From NCBI GenBank assembly GCA_905236265.1, contig CAJOOV010000267.1, forward strand, positions 1 to 9,583: DNA of 9,583 nucleotides, written 5' to 3'. The stretch is from an uncultured Oscillospiraceae bacterium (GTDB lineage: Bacteria; Bacillota; Clostridia; Oscillospirales; Oscillospiraceae). Positions within the stretch are counted from its first letter, which is position 1, and the number at the start of each line of letters is the position of its first letter. The notes beneath the pieces were generated by a model. The model was not told where the DNA came from, ran no database searches, and saw only the letters and a list, made by a program, of their open reading frames with translations. This document shows, piece after piece, positions 5,585-9,583 of this stretch. Both the position numbers and the translations under genes were made by a program.

Positions 5585-6553
5585 TCAATCGGCCTCCTTA
5601 TCCTGACCGTCGCCCAGATTATAGGTTTTTCGCACCACAAACTGGGGTGCGTTGTTGATACAGATATAGATGCGCCCGATATACTCGCCGATGATGCCCA
5701 AAAGCAGCATAATCATGCCCCCCAGAAACAGCATGGTTGCCATCAGCGAGCTGTAGCCCGCAGCCACCATAGGCCGCAGCAGCCGGTGGATGATTGTCCA
5801 CACGCCGTAGAGAAAGCCAATCAGGGCGGTGATAAATCCGGCGTAGACGGCAATGCGCAGGGGCTTGATGGAGAAGGAGGTAAAGGCGTTGAGCAGCAGC
5901 GCAAGGGACTTGCGCAAGGTATAGTGCCCCTGTCCGATGGTGCGCTCCCGATCCTCCATCACCACATTCACCAGCCGGGAGGTGGCCTGAAACATCAGCC
6001 CGGAGACATAGGGATAGGGATTGGGGTACTTGATGACCTGCAGGCAGATGAACCGGCGCATCACGGCGAAGTTGGAAAAGTGGAGCTCACGGGGCTTGCC
6101 CAGAAGCCATGTGGAGCCTACATCATTCACCCAGCTGCCCAGATTCTTGATGCCGCTCTCTTTTTTCTTTACATACTTGGCGATGGCCACGTCCGCCTCG
6201 TCCCGCTCCAGCGGGGCAAGCAAATCCCAGAAGCGGTCCATGGGGCATTGACAGTCGTCGTCCAGACAGACCACATAATCCCCCTTGACCATGTGGTAGC
6301 CCGCCATGAGGGCGCTGTGCCGTCCGCTGTTTTTCGCAAGGTCAACCACCTTGACTTTGTAGTCTTGCTGCGCCTGAGCGATCAGTACGGACAGCACGTT
6401 GTCCGGGGAACAGTCGTTGACGGCCACAATCTCGTAATCGTATTCAGGACGCTGGGCAACGGTATCCCGGATCTCCTGAATCACCAGCGCAACAGAGTGC
6501 TCGCTGGCATAGCAGGGGATGACAAAGCTGATGAGTTTCTGTTTCTCTTCCAT
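5585..6553 (-). CDS. GT2 polyprenyl-phosphate glycosyltransferase (ArnC/GtrB/CsbB type)
   Basis: Membrane-anchored GT-A fold enzyme of 322 residues, expected to move a sugar from its nucleotide carrier onto undecaprenyl phosphate on the cytoplasmic face. The catalytic domain shows VIPCYASE near residue 11, VNDCSPDN at 45-52, GRHSALMAGYHMVKGDYVV, and the acidic metal-binding DDD at 98-100 followed by CQCP. Two membrane helices follow at about 232-256 and 268-290. The ending EYIGRIYICINNAPQFVVRKT is the characteristic tail of the ArnC/GtrB/CsbB group. The ATG at 6553 is preceded by GGAG six to seven nt upstream, 21 nt after the previous gene. Standing between a sugar aminotransferase and a paired SMR flippase, it is probably the ArnC-like step that makes Und-P-aminosugar. 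The exact sugar is inferred. Confidence 0.92.
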   Translation of the reverse strand: MEEKQKLISFVIPCYASEHSVALVIQEIRDTVAQRPEYDYEIVAVNDCSPDNVLSVLIAQAQQDYKVKVVDLAKNSGRHSALMAGYHMVKGDYVVCLDDDCQCPMDRFWDLLAPLERDEADVAIAKYVKKKESGIKNLGSWVNDVGSTWLLGKPRELHFSNFAVMRRFICLQVIKYPNPYPYVSGLMFQATSRLVNVVMEDRERTIGQGHYTLRKSLALLLNAFTSFSIKPLRIAVYAGFITALIGFLYGVWTIIHRLLRPMVAAGYSSLMATMLFLGGMIMLLLGIIGEYIGRIYICINNAPQFVVRKTYNLGDGQDKEAD

Positions 6554-6574
6554 AATATGCTCCGTATGACGGAC

Positions 6575-7825
6575 TCAGCACTGATTCGTGCCGGTGCCCA
6601 GCTGAATGACATAGATGATGCCTGAGATCAGGTGCAGCGCCAGCAGCGTCCATCCGACGCAGGCGGTGATCCTGTAGGCACGGGGGGAGAGCTCCTCGTC
6701 GTGCATCATGCGCAGGAACTTCTTCATGGCGGCAAACCAGATCACCGTGGTGGCGATACAGTAGCCCCAGCTGAAGTTGCCGTGCCAGCGGCGGGAGCCG
6801 GTCTCTGCCAGCAGCGCCTTCATCAGCGTGCCGGAGGCGAGAATGGCCACGGACAGGGGAGACTCTGCGCTCTTGCCGTAGCTGCGCCAGTCCGCCACAA
6901 AGACAAACAGAGGGAAGGCCAGCAGCAGCAGGGTGGAGAAGGGAATGCTGTCCGTATAATGCTTCCAGACCACAAAGGGGGCAATCTCCACGCTGGAGCC
7001 GCCGCCCTCTCCGGACAGGAAGGTGTGGAAGAACATCATACAGGTGAGCAGAGCGCCGGGGACAAAGGCAGCGGCCAGCTTCAGGGAGAAGAGGAAGGAC
7101 TGCCCCTTGCTGCGAATCAGGTCGATCACCATGAGAATGCCCAGTCCCGGCACCAGCACCTGAAAGAAGCTGGGCTTGGCATAGACGCTGAACATAATCG
7201 CAACGGCGTATAGCACCGCCTCCCCCCGGCTGTAGTACACCGTTTTGGCATACCTGCCGGAGCTGTCCCGGAGACGGTTATAGAACATCACCGTCATGGC
7301 AAACAGCAGGATGGCAAAAGGCTTCACCATGATCTGGGTGGGGCTGTGCCACGGATTGGGGGAGCTGCTGCCCATGTAGATCTTGGAGCTGTACCAAGGG
7401 GCATAGATGGCGGAGACCAGCGACAGGGCAAAGCAGGACAGGGGAATCGCCCCCGCACCCAGCCCGGCATCCTCCCGCTCCATGATCTCACAGGAGACAA
7501 AGAAGGTGGCGGTATAGGCGGCGGCAGTGACGATGCAGGCGGCGTCGTTCCGGTTCATCCCCGGCACATGCGCCCCCAGACGCACCAGCGTATGCCACAA
7601 AAAGTCCTGTCCGGTGAGGTATTTGACCACGATTTCCTTCAGGCTGTAGTCAAAGGAGAACCTGATATGGGAACGCAGGTCGGAATAGGTGCAGTCATAG
7701 ATGCTGTGGGTGGCCAGAAAATAGCACAGGCAGAACAAAAGCGTACCCAGCATACACTTGAGCATCAGATCCAAACGGGAGCGGTTCTCCGGCGGGTTCA
7801 GCCGGGTATATTCACCGTATTTCAA
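6575..7825 (-). CDS. Multi-pass membrane protein, candidate GT-C glycosyltransferase
   Basis: A 416-residue membrane protein with about 10-11 hydrophobic segments and a short cytoplasmic N-terminus. After the first helix (about 20-39) comes a presumably external loop with the polar cluster DCTYSDLRSH (D44, D49, H53), where GT-C enzymes carry catalytic acidic residues. A later loop has SSPNPWHSPTQIMVKPF, conspicuously polar and aromatic. These features fit, but do not prove, a GT-C fold using a polyprenyl-phosphate sugar; a polymerase or transporter role is possible. The TTG at 7825 is the preferred start: GGGAGGG at 7832-7838 is 6 nt upstream, and the longer reading from 7879 runs back over the end of the aminotransferase gene and adds only its shadow. 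It begins 19 nt after that gene. Confidence 0.8.
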   Translation of the reverse strand: MKYGEYTRLNPPENRSRLDLMLKCMLGTLLFCLCYFLATHSIYDCTYSDLRSHIRFSFDYSLKEIVVKYLTGQDFLWHTLVRLGAHVPGMNRNDAACIVTAAAYTATFFVSCEIMEREDAGLGAGAIPLSCFALSLVSAIYAPWYSSKIYMGSSSPNPWHSPTQIMVKPFAILLFAMTVMFYNRLRDSSGRYAKTVYYSRGEAVLYAVAIMFSVYAKPSFFQVLVPGLGILMVIDLIRSKGQSFLFSLKLAAAFVPGALLTCMMFFHTFLSGEGGGSSVEIAPFVVWKHYTDSIPFSTLLLLAFPLFVFVADWRSYGKSAESPLSVAILASGTLMKALLAETGSRRWHGNFSWGYCIATTVIWFAAMKKFLRMMHDEELSPRAYRITACVGWTLLALHLISGIIYVIQLGTGTNQC

Positions 7826-7831
7826 AACAGT

Positions 7832-7838
7832 CCCTCCC
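7832..7838 (-). promoter_or_regulatory. Ribosome binding site that decides a TTG start
   Basis: GGGAGGG on the minus strand lies 6 nt before TTG at 7825-7823 and after the stop codon of the aminotransferase at 7845. No ATG or GTG start with comparable spacing is present, so the downstream membrane protein most likely initiates at TTG. Confidence 0.75.
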
Positions 7839-7844
7839 AAACGC

Positions 7845-8993
7845 TTACTGCTCACGCCCGAAGAAGGCGAAAATGGCACGAATGACCTGCTGACGATCCT
7901 CTGCTGAGAGGCCGTAATACATGGGCAGGCGGGTCAGGCGGTTGCTCTCCGATGTGGTGTAGACATCCTCACCGTGGAACCGTCCCAGCGCCTCCCCGGC
8001 GGGGGCGGAGTGCAGGGGGACATAGTGGAAGGTGGAGGTAATGCCCCGTTCCTTCAGGAAGGCGATAAAGGCAGTGCGCTGCTCCAGATTTGCCAGCTTT
8101 ACGGCGAACATATGGGCATTGTGGCCGCACTCGCCGGGAATCTGCAAAAAGGACAGCAGCCCCTCCTGCTCCAGAGGCGCAAGGCTCTGGCGGTAATCGT
8201 TCCAGCTGGCAAGGCGGTTCTCGTTGACCTGCTCGGCCACCTCCAGCTGAGCCAGCAGATGGGCGGCGTTGAGTTCACTGGGGAGGTAGGAGGAGCCGGG
8301 CTCCACCCATGTGTATTTATCCACCTGTCCCCGGAGGAAACGGGAGCGGTTTGTACCCTTTTCCCGAATGATTTCCGCCTTTTCCACCAGAGCGGGGTCG
8401 TTAATCAGAACAGCGCCCCCCTCGCCCATGGAGTAGTTCTTCGTCTCGTGGAAGGAATAGCAGCCAATGTCCCCCATGGAGCCCAGCGCCCTTCCCTTAT
8501 AGGTTGACATGACGCCCTGAGCGGCATCCTCCACCACACGCAGACCATGGCGGCGGGCGATGTCCATCACCGTGTCCATCTCGCAGCCGATACCGGCGTA
8601 GTGAACCACGCAGATGACACGGGTGCGCTCCGTGATGGCGGCCTCGATTTTCGTCTCGTCGATGTTCATGGTGTCCGGACGGATGTCTACAAACACCGGA
8701 ACCGCACCCCGCAGCACAAAGGCGTTGGCGGTGGAGGAGAAGGTAAAGGAGGGGAGGATCACCTCGTCGCCTGGGTGCAGGTCACAGAGCATGGCGGCAA
8801 GCTCCAGCGCATCCGTGCCGGAGTTGCACAGCAGCGCCTTGCAGGTGCCGGTGCGCTGCTCAAGCCACTGGTGGCACTGCTTTGTAAACGGGCCGTCGCC
8901 GCAGAGCTTGTGGTTGACCAGCACCGCCTGAGCCATATAGTCCAGCTCTTTTCCCGTATAGGGGGGAATGTTAAAGGGAATCTGTTTCATCAT
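7845..8993 (-). CDS. wecE: dTDP-4-amino-4,6-dideoxygalactose transaminase (WecE/RffA family)
   Basis: PLP enzyme of the DegT/DnrJ/EryC1 family, 382 residues. In E. coli WecE converts dTDP-4-keto-6-deoxyglucose with glutamate to dTDP-Fuc4N for enterobacterial common antigen. The resemblance to WecE runs the whole length: IPFNIPPYTGKELDYM at the start, LCGDGPFTKQCHQWLEQR, DEVILPSFTFSSTANAFVLRG, RPDTMNIDETKIEAAIT, VVEDAAQGVMSTYKGRALG (D156, cofactor nitrogen), FHETKNYS with the Schiff-base lysine K185, EIIREKGTNRS and RGQVDKYTW, and FHYVPLHSAPAGE near the C-terminus. The ATGATG start overlaps the yfhO-like stop. The second ATG (8990) is better spaced from AGAGGTG. The product is inferred by homology; a related 4-amino sugar cannot be excluded. 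No WecD-type acetyltransferase is nearby. Confidence 0.93.
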   Translation of the reverse strand: MMKQIPFNIPPYTGKELDYMAQAVLVNHKLCGDGPFTKQCHQWLEQRTGTCKALLCNSGTDALELAAMLCDLHPGDEVILPSFTFSSTANAFVLRGAVPVFVDIRPDTMNIDETKIEAAITERTRVICVVHYAGIGCEMDTVMDIARRHGLRVVEDAAQGVMSTYKGRALGSMGDIGCYSFHETKNYSMGEGGAVLINDPALVEKAEIIREKGTNRSRFLRGQVDKYTWVEPGSSYLPSELNAAHLLAQLEVAEQVNENRLASWNDYRQSLAPLEQEGLLSFLQIPGECGHNAHMFAVKLANLEQRTAFIAFLKERGITSTFHYVPLHSAPAGEALGRFHGEDVYTTSESNRLTRLPMYYGLSAEDRQQVIRAIFAFFGREQ

Positions 8994-9583
8994 GACACCT
9001 CTTCAGTGTTTTTAGTATTTTTGCGCCGTCTGGCAGCGTTTATCAAAGCGTACACCCCAAGTCCCGCCGCAGCGGCGCCGGTGACGGCGGCGCCTGTGCG
9101 CAGGCCGGGCATCTCATAGCGCAGGAGGATGCTGTGTTCTCCTGCGTCCAGCATCAGCCCCATATACAGGGCGTTGACCTCCAGCAGCTGCGCCGGCTGT
9201 CCGTCCACCGTGGCGCTCCAGCCGCCGATATGGGGGATGGTGAGAACCAGAAGCCGGGGCTGGGTCAGGGAGATGGAGCCGCTCACCTGATCGGTGCCCT
9301 CCCTGACGTTTTCCAGTACGGCCTCTCCCCGCTCTGTCACGTCCCTGACGTAATCCGACATGGGCAGCGCCTGCACGGACAGGTCAAAGGTATATACACC
9401 CTTGCCGGTGAAGTTGATCTCGGCGGTGTGCTCCCCCTCCGGGAGAGCGCCCATATTGAAGGCCACGCCCTCTCTTTGGAAGTAGTGGATGGAGTTGGCC
9501 ACAAAGAGGGAGGTCTTGCGCTCTTTTCCGTCACAGGACACAATGATGTCCGTGCGGTGGTTGCCCTCCAGTCCCTGCAGATA
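8990..9583 (-). CDS. yfhO: YfhO-family membrane protein, C-terminal 197 residues only
   Basis: The 5' part lies off the right edge; the reading frame is open to base 9583. YfhO proteins are large multi-pass membrane proteins of about 850 residues. In Bacillus YfhO acts with CsbB-type GT2 enzymes in glycosylating lipoteichoic acid. The visible part is the family's extracytoplasmic beta-rich end: a stretch of jelly-roll-like segments, then LTIPHIGGWSATVDGQPAQ, the YfhO pattern of P-(x)n-GW-x(3)-VDG, then LEVNALYMGLMLDAGEH (usual N-x-F-x-G-x-L-x-x-GEH), one final membrane helix around AAVTGAAAAGLGVYALINAA, and a basic tail. It overlaps the aminotransferase start by 4 nt (ATGA), so it belongs to the operon. 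It is a candidate for the final transfer of the flipped sugar to a surface polymer. Confidence 0.85.
   Translation of the reverse strand, partial: YLQGLEGNHRTDIIVSCDGKERKTSLFVANSIHYFQREGVAFNMGALPEGEHTAEINFTGKGVYTFDLSVQALPMSDYVRDVTERGEAVLENVREGTDQVSGSISLTQPRLLVLTIPHIGGWSATVDGQPAQLLEVNALYMGLMLDAGEHSILLRYEMPGLRTGAAVTGAAAAGLGVYALINAARRRKNTKNTEEVS

Noticed and set aside
1..9583. CRISPR array, tRNA genes, insertion sequences, toxin-antitoxin or phage-defence genes
   Set aside because: None was seen: no spaced direct repeats, no tRNA-like cloverleaf, no transposase or integrase motifs. The novelty in this window is metabolic rather than defensive.

Overview
The window (roughly 60% GC by eye) looks like a chromosome segment from a high-GC, spore-forming member of the Clostridia, probably Oscillospiraceae-like. 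Three things point there: the sequence character of ribosomal proteins L13 and S9, a BofA-family sporulation protein beside them, and Firmicute-type signals (strong GGAGG ribosome binding sites, a near-consensus sigma-A promoter). No species can be named from sequence alone. Every supported gene lies on the minus strand, so transcription runs from high to low coordinates.

Region A (about 1500-9583) is one tight polycistron for making and exporting a lipid-linked amino sugar. Its order is yfhO-like C-terminus (cut by the window edge), wecE-type sugar aminotransferase, a multi-pass GT-C-like membrane protein with a TTG start, an ArnC/GtrB/CsbB-type GT2 polyprenyl-phosphate glycosyltransferase, an ATP-grasp ligase, a PaaK/CapK-like adenylate-forming enzyme, two consecutive small SMR/EamA membrane proteins, and rmlA. 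Genes overlap by 1-11 nt or are separated by at most about 21 nt. The operon promoter lies outside the window. A perfect 14-bp hairpin follows rmlA.

A plausible working order is as follows. RmlA makes dTDP-glucose. An RmlB 4,6-dehydratase, not seen here, would make the 4-keto-6-deoxy sugar. The WecE homologue would aminate it to dTDP-4-amino-4,6-dideoxygalactose (dTDP-Fuc4N). The AMP-ligase and ATP-grasp pair may activate a carboxylic acid and put it on that amine. The GT2 loads the sugar on undecaprenyl phosphate, the SMR pair flips it, and YfhO and/or the GT-C-like protein transfers it to a cell-surface polymer. The layout mixes the Gram-negative arn logic (aminotransferase, ArnC, ArnE/F pair, GT-C) with the Bacillus CsbB/YfhO surface-glycosylation logic. 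Its most interesting feature is the ligase pair sitting where an acetyl- or formyltransferase would be expected.

Region B (about 1180-1494) is a non-coding boundary. It holds inverted repeats, a probable terminator and a possible sigma-E-like promoter for the next gene.

Region C (1-1179) is conserved core: a bofA-like gene, then the rplM-rpsI ribosomal operon with a clear extended -10 promoter and a structured 5' leader. rpsI is cut by the left edge.
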